Shown here in pieces: positions 1 through 9,760 of a DNA stretch of 64,000 nt. Every line of letters begins with the position of its first letter. Position 1 is the stretch's first letter. The position numbers and the translations under genes were made by a program. The notes beneath the pieces are model-generated. The model was given only the letters and a program-made list of their open reading frames with translations, had not been told where the DNA came from and searched no databases. The DNA comes from Nemertoderma westbladi (lineage: Eukaryota; Xenacoelomorpha; Nemertodermatida; Nemertodermatidae): NCBI GenBank assembly GCA_032718475.1, contig JAUCBJ010000527.1, positions 1 through 64,000 on the forward strand, read 5' to 3'.

Positions 1-119
1 GCTATCAGTCGCATTTTTTCTAAGCCCTGACATATTATGCATTAAGCCTATTTATATTAGCCTACTGTACCAGACTGAAAATCATATTTTTTAGATTGTT
101 GGCTGGTTATATTTACTTA

Positions 120-215
120 ACATACTGTACTTTATTTGACATACAGTATTTGACTTAGCTTATTCTACTTGACATAATTGACTTGACATACTTGACTTGA
201 CAAAGTTGATTTAAC
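120..215. repeat. Degenerate TTGACTTGACA satellite, left block
   Basis: Short AT-rich repeats built on TTGACTTGACATA. The same motif appears in reverse complement at 485-510 and through 1255-1720, so the two blocks face each other. No coding content was recognised. Confidence 0.6.
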
Positions 216-770
216 TAAGATGTGCCAATAATGCTCCCACAGGAACCATCAGCTATTACAAAAAGCCCGATAATTGTCAATCATCTAAGTAATCTTCAGG
301 ATAACCAATTTCATAATATAATAGTCGATTTTTTTGGAGTCCAGCCAATGGCATTCTAGAACGGTTTATGTAGCACAATGTAGCGACGTCATTAAGTACG
401 CTGATTTGCCAACCCTGCGAGTTGGTAAATATTCGGATTCTAGGCCTGGGACGGTATTATGATGGGGGGTGGTAGTGCTGGTGTCAAGTCTAGCATGTCA
501 AGTCAAGTATATCAAAATAAATTAGAAATTAGAACCTTAACATTCCTACACCATTACTGAATATAGTGTCTTTCTTTTAGTGTCGATATTATATTGCACC
601 AGTTGCGCCGTTATTCTTCGTACTGTATTTATAGTGAATTCTGGGTTCCAAAGGAAAGGTCATGGAAGCGTGTCAGAAAACGCGGCTAAAAGCGCGGAAA
701 AAACGCCTCAACGAAAATGGCCTTCTCAGTAGGCCTTGTGCAAATTATTATTTTTTTTCTACCTTTGGCG

Positions 771-850
771 TTTTATGGACTTCAATTGACGAAATTGTTT
801 CATAATGCGATTAAGTTGTGACAATGAAAAGATATATGCATAAATAATGG
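771..850 (+). repeat. 80-bp direct repeat, copy 1
   Basis: The block containing GACTTCAATTGACGAAAT and ending in TATGCATAAATA recurs at 1139-1218 with scattered substitutions in the same orientation. The copies are about 370 bp apart, which suggests an old local duplication. Function unknown. Confidence 0.6.
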
Positions 851-1080
851 AATCAAGTGTATTCACAGTGTTGAAGTCAATGGCTTCTATGTCCAACTCA
901 ATTTATCGATTAAACTCAATGATATTGAATTTATTTTCCTTAAAGTTACCCACTCTTCTACACATGTGTGTGAAAGTCAAAGCCAAGCTAACATTAAAGC
1001 ATAGAACATCGCCGTGACCGTCACAAAGGTCGAACCCCCCCTCCCCCTGTCACAAAATGTCACGCAAAAAAGACTGTCTA

Positions 1081-1101
1081 CCCCCCCCCCCCCCCCCCCC
1101 C
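1081..1101 (+). repeat. Poly-C tract (about 21)
   Basis: A homopolymer of about 21 C. Its length is likely to be unreliable in any assembly. Confidence 0.85.
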
Positions 1102-1138
1102 TAGTGCGTGACATACTTTATGAACGCCCCCCTTGTCA

Positions 1139-1218
1139 TTTTATCGACTTCAATTGACGAAATAGTTCCATTATGCGATTAAGTTTTAACAATGAAAACA
1201 TTTATGCATAAATATTGT
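1139..1218 (+). repeat. 80-bp direct repeat, copy 2
   Basis: Partner of the 771-850 block, with scattered substitutions. Confidence 0.6.
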
Positions 1219-1254
1219 AGCAGACATAGCCTGTTTAAGTGATCACATTACTTG

Positions 1255-1720
1255 AGGCACTTGACTTCTCTTGGCGGAAGAAATTCAAGTCATGAATTTC
1301 AATTCAAGTATGTCAAGTCTGGTCAATTCAAGTACATATGTCGGGTCAATTATTTTGTCAAGTCAAGTCCTAGTTTGTCAAGTAAAGTGTATCAAGCGAA
1401 GTCTAGTATGCCAAGTCAAGCACATTTATATCAAGTGAAGTCAAGTATATCACGTCAGTTATGTCAGGCCAAGTCATGTCAAGTCAATAATTTCAAGTCA
1501 AGTAAAATATGTTAATTTGTCAAGTCAAGTAATGTACAGTATGTTACGTAAATATGTCAACAGAAGTATATCAAATCAAATAGGCCTATATCTTTAAGTC
1601 AAGTGGAGTATGACAAATAAATTATGTCAAACCAAAAATCACAAGCCATGACAAGTACCGATATGTCAAATCAAGTATGACAAGTCAAGTATGTCAAATG
1701 AAGATGGTAGAAATGAAATG
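1255..1720. repeat. Degenerate CAAGTCAAGTATGT satellite
   Basis: About 460 bp of imperfect CAAGTCAAGT/ATGTCAAGTC repeats, the reverse complement of the motif at 120-215. The open frame across it only reflects the low-complexity repeat. Confidence 0.7.
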
Positions 1721-2114
1721 ATAGATGGGATTCAGTTGTTTCGGTCGCTCTCTCTATGTATAGATAGTAAACAGCAACACAGATTAGCGACGAACTTTAT
1801 ATGAAATACCAGTTGAAGACAGTTTTTACTTAGAAACCATGAAATGGAGACATAGCTTAATTCGCATTATTTTATAATGAAACAGTAAACGAAATTTTCA
1901 TATCTATTTTAGTTTTGGAGTTATTTGATTTTTTGTAGACCTCACTTATTTTGAAATTAGTATAAATTTAAGTGGTCAATTTTTTGTAAGATAAGCTATT
2001 ACTTTTTCAACATACTATAATTGTATTTGTCCTACAGGATAATTTTCGCTATGAGTTTTCCTGTTCAGTGATTTCATTTCAATTGTTACTTTCCACGGCT
2101 GACGGATTCTAGAC

Positions 2115-2558
2115 TGTCCATCAGTCTGTCTGTCTGTCTGTGTGTCGGTTTGTCTGTCAAAATTAGGGAAATATGATATGTAACAAAATATTTTGCTTGT
2201 GGGTGAAATGAAATCACTGACCAAGAAAACCCCATAATTATTTGTTAATTTGATATATTTCTCAATTTTGACAGACAAAAGACAAACAGGACAGACAGAC
2301 GTAAAAACATTAAATAATCAATCAAACGTAAAAAAAATAGCTACCGGAAATGAAATTACCGACCAAGAAAACCCCATAAATAGATATGTTTCTTAATTTG
2401 ATTTATTTCTCAATTTTGACAGAAAGACAGACCGACAGACAGACGTACAAACATTAAACAATAAATCAAACGTAAACATAGATATCAGAAATGAAATCAC
2501 CAACCAAGAAAACCCCATATATAAATTTTTTTGTTAATTTGATTTAGTTCTCAATTTC

Positions 2559-2596
<38 letters not shown>

Positions 2597-2960
2597 AAGT
2601 CTAGATTTCTTTAAACTGGAAAAGTGAAATTTTAACTGTAATTACCACCCAGTGACATTTTAAATGTTATCACCACCCAGAAAAACCTTATAACACAAAT
2701 TTTGAACAGTTTGTGCACTTCTTAAATTTTAACAGACTGACAAACCAAAAACAGACAGACTGACTGACATGCAGACAATCGTCTAGAATCGATATATAGT
2801 GAAAACCGATATCGTATTATAAATCATCGGCAAATAAAAACCCAATAGCAAAAAAATTTAGGTGGTGGTGTTATATTTATTTATTTGTTACATTTTTGAC
2901 AGAGAAACAGACAAGTATTCAGACAAACAGACAGAGTGACCTCCAATAAAAATACAAATT
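2115..2960. repeat. ~140-bp tandem repeat with CTGT/CAGA microsatellites
   Basis: A unit carrying GAAATGAAATCACYRACCAAG followed by AAAACCCCATA starts near 2207, 2347 and 2488, a period of about 140 bp, with decayed units near 2641 and 2821. Each unit ends in CAGACAGACAGA stretches. Similar CTGT arrays occur at 61540-61730, which suggests a dispersed repeat family. Confidence 0.65.
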
Positions 2961-3084
2961 AAAATATTGTCGCCAAAGTTCCATACACTGAAGTGTATCT
3001 GAATTCTGACGTATGTACCTAATGTTTTACAAGTCTGCTTTGAAATATCGTAAAAGTTTACATAATAATCCCCCAATTACAGAA

Positions 3085-3310
3085 AATTGGCGGGAACATT
3101 TGAAACTCTCATAACTTTAAAGCCGTTTTTCTCAAAACTTTGTTAATATTTGGTCATTAGACTACTAATTTTCAAAACTCAATATCTTTATCGGATTTGA
3201 AATCTGTTTTCAGTGTTCGATTCAGCATAAAAATGTGTATTTGAATCAATAAAAAAACACAAAATTATTTTTTGTAACCGTAGGTCGGATTCTTGATCAA
3301 ACCCCACATT
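3085..3310 (+). repeat. Dispersed repeat related to 62455-62640
   Basis: Begins with GGCGGGAACATTTGAAA. A related stretch with the same opening, an ACTTTAAA-type core and a TTTCTCAAAAC/TATCTCGGAAC continuation lies at 62455-62640 inside the TTAA-flanked element. Decayed and non-coding. The rest of 3310-4570 holds AT-rich DNA with no recognised feature. Confidence 0.45.
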
Positions 3311-4569
3311 TTTAGATAATTAGTCATTATTATCATATGTAATAAATCACACAAGAATTTGCACCACAGGTTTCTTGGACGTATTTTTAACTTGTATATT
3401 TATTTTTTATACAACAGACGTGTTTCATCAGTACTAATTACATAATTTGTTACATTATTCATTCTTGCTGTATATATTGCATATTATAATGGCGAATTAA
3501 TGCTATTAACTTTTGACGCATTTGCAACTATATATATATATATTTCATGTGTATGATAAAAAGGCATATATGTTACATACATATATCGCATCATTTTACT
3601 ACAATTCAACATTATTTTGGTGATAGCATTAACTAATGTTTCCTTTATTAAATGAGAATAAACTATTTAAAACAAAAATAATATCTAAAAGTATTAGTTA
3701 GTTAGTTTATTTATGATGATCTTAATCTGATGATTGTAATCTGAACACTGTATATTGTATAATTCATAGCCCCATAATAAAAATAAATTGGCAAGATACC
3801 ATCATATCAGTTCATTATTACCAGCATTAATTCAACACAGTGGCGATCCACTTAGACTATTTACTCTATCTAATGGAAACTACCCATTTACAAGCGAGTT
3901 TATCAAAAGTGAAGCAGTTTAGCACAGAAAAAGCTTTCTTCGTGGTGGATTAAGTAATTTTATGTTCATTGGTACTTTGCACTGGTTGAACAAAAAAATA
4001 GTGTGTGACATCTGACTTTAGACCTAAAATACACTGAGAGCGCCACTAAGGCGTAATCGTTACAAGTAGTCAATACGCCCAGATATCCATGATAACGCCC
4101 TTGTTACATTTCCCAAAATCGTTAAAACGCCGTTATACATAACCATTTATGTCGAATTCGCTACGTGTTACATCTATATATATTTCTCTATGTATTATAT
4201 TTTTCAATAAATAAATATACACCACTCAGTCACTTAAAAAATATAGCTACTCTTTTGCAAATTTTCGGGTTTACGCAATCGTTCTTCATGCATTATGTCA
4301 TTTAATCAATTATTATGGTTTTATATTTTTTGCACTAATGTTCTATTTAAATTATACTGTAGTTTCCTAGCAACCTAGCTAGCCTGTATTATAAATATGT
4401 TTAGTTTTGAATATTCTCTGAGACATTTTAGAAAATTTATATATTTTGAATAGCTGTAACAACAAATTAACAACTTTAAATGTTCAATATAGTAAGTATG
4501 GAAAAAATTAGAAACATTGAAACAGTTTCAAGCGCAAAAAATGAAAGTATGTATACGTGAAAATCCATT

Positions 4570-4576
4570 ATTCTTG
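4570..4576. repeat. Target-site duplication, left (ATTCTTG)
   Basis: ATTCTTG directly precedes the TG of the left LTR and is repeated directly after the right LTR at 18890-18896. Seven bases is slightly longer than the 4-6 usual for BEL/Pao, and one or two may match by chance. Confidence 0.7.
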
Positions 4577-5111
4577 TGACGGGATCCAAGAGGGATCCCG
4601 ATTTATCCGGTTGTGGTAATTTAGTCCATGCGTCCCCGCCGTGTATAAGGATGAAATAAAGTGACTGAGTTCTGAAGTTCGGTGTATAATAGGAGGTTAT
4701 AAGATATAGATATATAGTGAATGTGTACAAGGCGGGATACGGTAACTAAAGTCCCGTGATCCCCTAACTAAACTAATTGGCTGTACCCTACGCTAGCACT
4801 GCTGCACTGTGATAACTGAATCACTGATTAATAGGTTATTGGTTATATTGCACGGTGGCCTTACTGCTACTCAATCGATGCCATTCCCCCCTCTGATTGG
4901 TTAGTACCCTTGTTGGCGCCCCGTGGAGTATTCCCGTTCACTCCACTGTGTTCTCTGGGTTAGGGGTTTGGCCCCTGACCCTCTATTGTGTGCTTCCTTC
5001 CCACTCTTATTGGGATGGCGCGAGTTGGTTAATTGCCCAATCTCGCGGCTCCCAATATTGCTTATCGGCTTACAACTTTATGGGGTGTTGGCGGGATTGA
5101 ATAAGCTAACA
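4577..5111 (-). repeat. 3' LTR of BEL/Pao element
   Basis: 535 bp. Read on the minus strand it starts TGTTAGCTTATTCAATCC and ends GGATCCCGTCA. It is nearly identical to the LTR at 18355-18889. Small ORFs inside it are present in both LTRs and are not genes. Confidence 0.93.
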
Positions 5112-5120
5112 CTCCCCCCC
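5112..5120 (-). promoter_or_regulatory. Polypurine tract (GGGGGGGAG)
   Basis: On the minus strand GGGGGGGAG immediately precedes the TG of the 3' LTR, the expected place for the plus-strand primer. Confidence 0.75.
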
Positions 5121-5149
5121 ATGCTATCTTCCCGGTAAGAAGATAGCAT
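5121..5149 (-). other. Hairpin just upstream of the polypurine tract
   Basis: ATGCTATCTTC and GAAGATAGCAT form a perfect 11-bp stem with a 7-nt loop, abutting the G-run. The same hairpin with the same stem and a changed loop sits at 33250-33278 next to another LTR, so it is conserved between elements and probably acts in cis. Confidence 0.7.
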
Positions 5150-5815
5150 CAACCTAAAAGTGCGCTACAATCCCGCTGGATCCCGATCTAGTATCGGGTG
5201 TGGGGTGGAATTCTTTTCTCTTGGAGCCGGCTTTCCAGGCCGCCTCCTATGGGTATGATAACGCTACCCCGTGTGCCTGGCGTCTCATGTCGGGCCGATC
5301 GCGCTCACCTCTTCACACGACTTTTGTTTCCCCAACACTTTCGCCCTATCTCACCTTCACTCTCATCCTAACTCTCTCACATTCGGACCTCCCCGTCCCT
5401 TACTCAGCCTCTTATTCTCCCCCCCCCACACTAGAATTGCGTTCGCACTCTCTCCTCACTTCGCACTCTTATTCCGATTCTCAACCCCACTTTGACTGTT
5501 TTATCTCTCTTGACGAACCTCCCCCCCCTTTCGTGCCGTCGCACTCAAGAAGCGTGAAGTTGTCAGTTGTCTCGTCCATAGTGCCATAGTCAATTGTCCC
5601 CCAGTCCCAGTAGCTAATTGAGAAAGGTTGTATGACTATAGTACTTACTCCAAACGTATGTATTTACTGCTAATCACTACGTACGTACATACAAATTGCA
5701 CTTATATGGTTATTTGCATTAATTAAATTTATACTTAATAGTTCGTACGTTACATGCGGCGCCTTCCAGGCGCACCACTTCCCAGTCTCAGTCTCATTCC
5801 CTCGTCTCCGGGAAC
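5150..5815 (-). other. 3' untranslated region of BEL/Pao element
   Basis: Purine-rich on the coding (minus) strand, with several G-runs. No plausible gene was seen. The region near 5150-5240 is conserved in the related element at 33130-33250. Confidence 0.5.
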
Positions 5816-6619
5816 TTATCTGTTCCTCCTCACGTCCTCTTCCCTGGCCCGTTTCTTGGTTATCACTGCTCCTCTGGCATCATCCGCTTTCTGCTTCCGG
5901 ACCTTCGCTGCCACTTCCTTGCTGATCCCGGTCGTCGGCTCTTTGGGCGCTGGTGTTATCAAAGCCCGATACCGCTTCGCCGGTGGCCCCTCAGAATGGC
6001 CTGGTTGTCTCCCTCGTGTGGCGTCCCATAGGATCATCTTCATTGCCTTTGGTACGTGTTCCGCCAAGAAATCCCTAAACTCCCTCCGGTTCTCTGGTGT
6101 CCACCTGTCCAGGTACCGTTGCGTGTTCATAACTCCGGCGAACGATGCCGCCGTAGCTACCTCTTGATAGGTAAACGGTAACCTTCGCTTTATGATTTCC
6201 ATGTGGGTCTCCTGGTTTATGAGGAAGAAACCCCACTTGAACTCTTGGGCCTTCATGCGCTGGCGCGTCATGGCCCCGACGTCGGCCCACTCCTCGAACC
6301 TCGTGAACTTCTCTTCGTCGCTCATCCAGTCGCACTCGCGTCCGTAGTGTCCCCGAAAGTGGCACTTTGGACATCGGTTATGCAACCGTGGACACGCCCC
6401 CATCCTGTGACTTGGTTCTCTACAATAGAGACAAAAGGTTCCCCGTTGGAACCGGTATAGGCAGCTGCTTTCCTGATGGGTTTGTCTCCCACAGTAGTCG
6501 CAGCCGAGTACCAATGTCTCGCGTCCCACCTCGTCCTTCGTCCCAAGCGATCTCCGCGGTCTATGGAGTCGCTGGTAGGCAAACTTCTCCACGTTGCTCT
6601 CCCTGTTTACGTCGATCTC
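5816..6619 (-). CDS. BEL/Pao ORF4: triple CCHC zinc-knuckle protein
   Basis: About 258 codons from the first possible GTG at 6592, lying in the same frame as ORF3 and separated from it by one TGA (6622-6620) and nine codons. Near the N-terminus are three perfect CX2CX4HX4C knuckles (about residues 31-44, 54-67 and 74-87), the nucleic-acid-binding motif of retroviral nucleocapsids. A charged, Lys/Arg-rich C-terminus with nuclear-localisation-like patches follows. The knuckles imply RNA or DNA binding. There is no ATG before the second knuckle (the first Met lies inside it), so an independent AUG start would destroy the first two knuckles. The block is therefore more likely made by readthrough of the TGA, by splicing, or not at all. 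It is distinct from the single CCHC knuckle inside pol. It is not an env gene: no signal peptide or membrane segment is visible. Confidence 0.65.
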   Translation of the reverse strand, partial: EIDVNRESNVEKFAYQRLHRPRRSLGTKDEVGRETLVLGCDYCGRQTHQESSCLYRFQRGTFCLYCREPSHRMGACPRLHNRCPKCHFRGHYGRECDWMSDEEKFTRFEEWADVGAMTRQRMKAQEFKWGFFLINQETHMEIIKRRLPFTYQEVATAASFAGVMNTQRYLDRWTPENRREFRDFLAEHVPKAMKMILWDATRGRQPGHSEGPPAKRYRALITPAPKEPTTGISKEVAAKVRKQKADDARGAVITKKRAREEDVRRNR

Positions 6620-8350
6620 TCAGCCCCTCTCGGGCATTGTCTCCCCGAATACTATCCGTGGTGCCGTCCCCGGTTGCTCGCCCAACCTGATGGTGCTCCC
6701 CGCGAAATCCATCGCCGGCCCCTCGTGCACCCAGGTCCGCTTGCCGGATCTGTTCCAGAAGGCCCTCGCCCCACTGGCCGTCACCACCCTCCCGCCAACC
6801 CAGTCCGTGTCCGAGTGGCCTATCCTTTCGATGGGCGGTATCTCTCCGAATTCGTCGTCGTCGTCCTCCTCTTCTGGTAGTGTCTCCAATCCCGGTATCC
6901 CGATGGATCCACTATGTCCCTTCCCGCCTTGGCTCTCGCCCGTAGCTCTCCATCCCTCTAGCTCCCTTAACTTCCTTGGCGGTTGGTCGCCCTCGGCGCC
7001 CGCTGGTATGGGCATCGTCTGCAACCCCGACGTCGACTGTTTCGGCGATCCCACCGTCCATCCCAATTCTCGTCCTAGAGACTCCCCCGAACTCCCTGAC
7101 GAAGTCCAATGAAGCTCGTCTAGACCCGCCTGTTCCTCGAAGCCATAACTCTGTGTCCTGGCCTCCTCTTCCCTCTCCTCTGCTTCTATCCTCTCCCGTC
7201 TGGCGACTTCTTCCAGTCGCTTTGCTTCCCGTCTATCCATCTCTAGCTGCTCCCATCTCTGATACGGTGTATCTGTCTCCCCATCTACCAGATGTCGGCT
7301 GTTGTAGTACACCGACTCGCCCTTCAGCCCCGGGTGGTCTACCAGACCGTCAAAGGCCGTCTTAAAGGCTCTCCTGTAGCTTAGGGGTGATCCCGATAAC
7401 AGAAATGCCCCTGGTTCTCTTTCGATAACTACGGTCATGAATAAGTTAAGTAAACTTATCATCATCCAGTCCTCCTGCAGGATATATCGCTTCTGATATA
7501 CCTTTATCGCTCCTCTGCGAAACTGATATACCTCCTGCTTTCCCGGTCTCGCTCCCCACTTCAGCGAGTTCGCTAGTTCTACTCCGTATTCTTCCCTAAA
7601 CTTCCCCCAATCCATTGGTTTGTGGCATACGAGCCCCAACAATTGGCCCATCGCCACCGCCCCGCATTGGCCTGAGTTCTCGACCACCCCCAATCCATCC
7701 GGTGCCGTCATAGCCATAAAGACTTTCTGCATATCCAGGAGGTTGGTGGCGTCCGGACCGATGATCCTCTCCGCGTCCTCGCGAATCGCCGATCCCACTT
7801 TCGTCGTCGACTTCTCTCTTACTAAGACCTGTACCGATTTCGGCAGTCGGTCTAATTTCGGCCCGTCCTTCTTCCCATACGTCCCTAGGTCGAATAAGAA
7901 GATGTCCCCATTTGGCGCTGCCAAATGCAAGAGTATGGTCCTGGCCGACCCTGCCGTTCCTCGTCTCGAACCCGCTTCGTCTTCCACGGTTCCCTCGTCA
8001 TCTAGGATCATATATCCTCCTCTGTTGACGGACTCTATGAATCTTTTCCAGTCCTTCCTCGGCGATTCCCTCGGATACTTCGGAATCCCGAACTTCGCCT
8101 CGTCCCCTTTCACCACGTAGTGGAAGTGTTGGAAGATCGCGTTGTCCAGCGACGGCGTCCCGTAGGTCCCGACCAACCGCTGTTCGTGCGCCTCCCGGAA
8201 GTGATCCTGCAGCGCTCGTGCCGCGTGACCCCTTTCCAACCTCTCGTAGTATCCTCTCGTCTTCTCCTCCGGGTGTCTTTCGGTGAAATCCACCAATATT
8301 TCTTTTCCTCCCGACTCCGCCTTTCTCTTCCTGATCAGCTTACTCGCCAT
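6620..8350 (-). CDS. BEL/Pao ORF3: putative DEDD 3'-5' exonuclease
   Basis: About 576 aa from an ATG at 8350 (an upstream GTG at 8359 is in frame). Residues about 110-305 have the layout of the RNase D/WRN/EXD exonuclease family: hydrophobic-D-D-E-G at about 116-120 (Exo I, D-x-E), a strand pair around LLHLAAPNGDIFLFDLG, KVGSAIREDAERI at about 184-196 (Exo II Asp), LLDMQ, and YILQEDW at about 289-295 (Exo III, with the Tyr-Asp spacing one residue longer than the usual YxxxD). The C-terminal half is an acidic coiled-coil-like and low-complexity region, with a DDDDE stretch. The position, 3' of pol, is where env-like genes sit, but there are no membrane segments. The assignment is by eye; the domain could be inactive. 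Role inferred: nucleic-acid trimming during reverse transcription or in host RNA pathways. Confidence 0.62.
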   Translation of the reverse strand: MASKLIRKRKAESGGKEILVDFTERHPEEKTRGYYERLERGHAARALQDHFREAHEQRLVGTYGTPSLDNAIFQHFHYVVKGDEAKFGIPKYPRESPRKDWKRFIESVNRGGYMILDDEGTVEDEAGSRRGTAGSARTILLHLAAPNGDIFLFDLGTYGKKDGPKLDRLPKSVQVLVREKSTTKVGSAIREDAERIIGPDATNLLDMQKVFMAMTAPDGLGVVENSGQCGAVAMGQLLGLVCHKPMDWGKFREEYGVELANSLKWGARPGKQEVYQFRRGAIKVYQKRYILQEDWMMISLLNLFMTVVIEREPGAFLLSGSPLSYRRAFKTAFDGLVDHPGLKGESVYYNSRHLVDGETDTPYQRWEQLEMDRREAKRLEEVARRERIEAEEREEEARTQSYGFEEQAGLDELHWTSSGSSGESLGRELGWTVGSPKQSTSGLQTMPIPAGAEGDQPPRKLRELEGWRATGESQGGKGHSGSIGIPGLETLPEEEDDDDEFGEIPPIERIGHSDTDWVGGRVVTASGARAFWNRSGKRTWVHEGPAMDFAGSTIRLGEQPGTAPRIVFGETMPERG

Positions 8351-8860
8351 TCCGAACACTACACTCGCTCACCTGTAGGGTGGTGCCTTACCAAGGCGCA
8401 ATACAGATGAGTGATGTATTGAGATGTTTCCTACAGTTCGATAATGGCCTACTTTTCTACTTAACTGCGCCTTTCAAGCTTAATTTAACCTAATTAATTT
8501 CGGAGCTAGTAAATCAGCCTAATTTACAATTTCCGTCCGTTACTTTTATTATGTTCTAGAACGACTTTCTTTGTGTTACCACTATTTTCGATTTTTAGCC
8601 CTATTCTATTTATTTATATATTTTGCTTTGATTCTACTGTCCTAGTACTTACTACTGCCTATGGATTTATTCTATTCTCTCTCTGATCCATATTCTGGCC
8701 TACTCAGTGGGCCTATGCAGTACAGCAGTATGCGTCGTGTGGCCACACGATTTATCCAGCTGCACTCATATGCCCCCCTCTCGCTACTAACTCTACTTAC
8801 TGCTATCTAATATCTATATCCTATTTTACCCCTTCTACCTCTTACTCTCTCTTTCTAACT
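8351..8860 (-). other. Leader upstream of ORF3
   Basis: Non-coding. On the minus strand CTACAGGTGAGC (about 8381-8370) looks like a splice-site consensus just upstream of the ORF3 ATG, so ORF3 might be expressed from a spliced RNA. Nothing else was recognised. Confidence 0.3.
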
Positions 8861-9640
8861 AATGGTACTACGTACCCTCTAACTCTAACTCTAACTAGGT
8901 ACCACGTACCTACTAACTCTAACTCTATCGGTACTACCTACCCTCTAACTCTAACTCTATCTAGGTACTACGTACCTAGTAACTCTCTAACTATCGGTAC
9001 TACGTACCCTCTAACTCTAACTCTAACTAGGTACTACGTACCTACTAACTCTAAGTCTATCGGTACTACCTACCCTCTAACTCTAACTCTAACTAGGCAT
9101 TACGTACCCTCTAACTCTAACTCTAACTAGGTACTACGTACCTACTAACTCTAACTCTATCGGTACTACGTACCTACTAACTCTAACTCTAACTAGGTAC
9201 TACGTACCTACTAACTCTCTAACTATCGGTACTACGTACCCTCTAACTCTAACTAACTATTGGTACTACGTACCTACTAACTCTAACTCTATCGGTACTA
9301 CCTACCCTCTAACTCTAACTCTAACTAGGCATTACGTACCCTCTAACTCTAACTCTAACTAGGTACTACGTACCTACTAACTCTAACTCTATCGGTACTA
9401 CGTACCTACTAACTCTAACTCTAACTAGGTACTACGTACCTACTAACTCTCTAACTATCGGTACTGCGTACCTACTAACTAACTAACTCTAGGTACTACG
9501 TACCTACTAACTAACTAACTCTAGGTACTACGTACCTACTGACTCTCTAACTATAGGTACTACGTACCTACTAACTAACTAACTCTAGATACTACGTACC
9601 TACTAACTAACTAACTCTAGGTACTACGTACCCTCTAACC
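8860..9640. repeat. Tandem GGTACTACGTACC dyad array inside the element
   Basis: About 15-18 copies of GGTACTACGTACC or close variants (GGTAC/GTACC arms around a 3-nt centre) are spaced 20-45 bp apart by CTAACTCTAACTCTAACT linkers. Two linker and dyad variants alternate in a higher-order pattern. The array lies between pol and ORF3. It is non-coding in all frames. Confidence 0.85.
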
Positions 9641-9760
9641 AACTAACTTTTATTTATTTTTATTTTATTTTATTTTATTTGTGTGGGAAGGGCGTCTCGC
9701 CCTCAATCCCACCCCCCTCAGTCCAAAACTTGGACGACTAAACATCACACTAACTCTAAT
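9641..9760. other. TTTTA-rich spacer after pol
   Basis: A (TTTTA)n-like stretch and short unique sequence between the pol stop and the dyad array. Confidence 0.5.

Noticed and set aside
4777-5111. ORFs within the LTR (about 67-85 codons)
   Set aside because: Present in both LTRs, with no domain; regulatory DNA rather than genes.
5816-8350. An env gene 3' of pol in the BEL/Pao element
   Set aside because: Neither ORF3 nor ORF4 has a signal peptide, membrane helix or cleavage motif.
8860-9640. Regularly spaced repeats that could be mistaken for a CRISPR array
   Set aside because: Spacers are themselves short CTAACT repeats, not unique, no cas genes occur, and the array lies inside a eukaryotic LTR retrotransposon.
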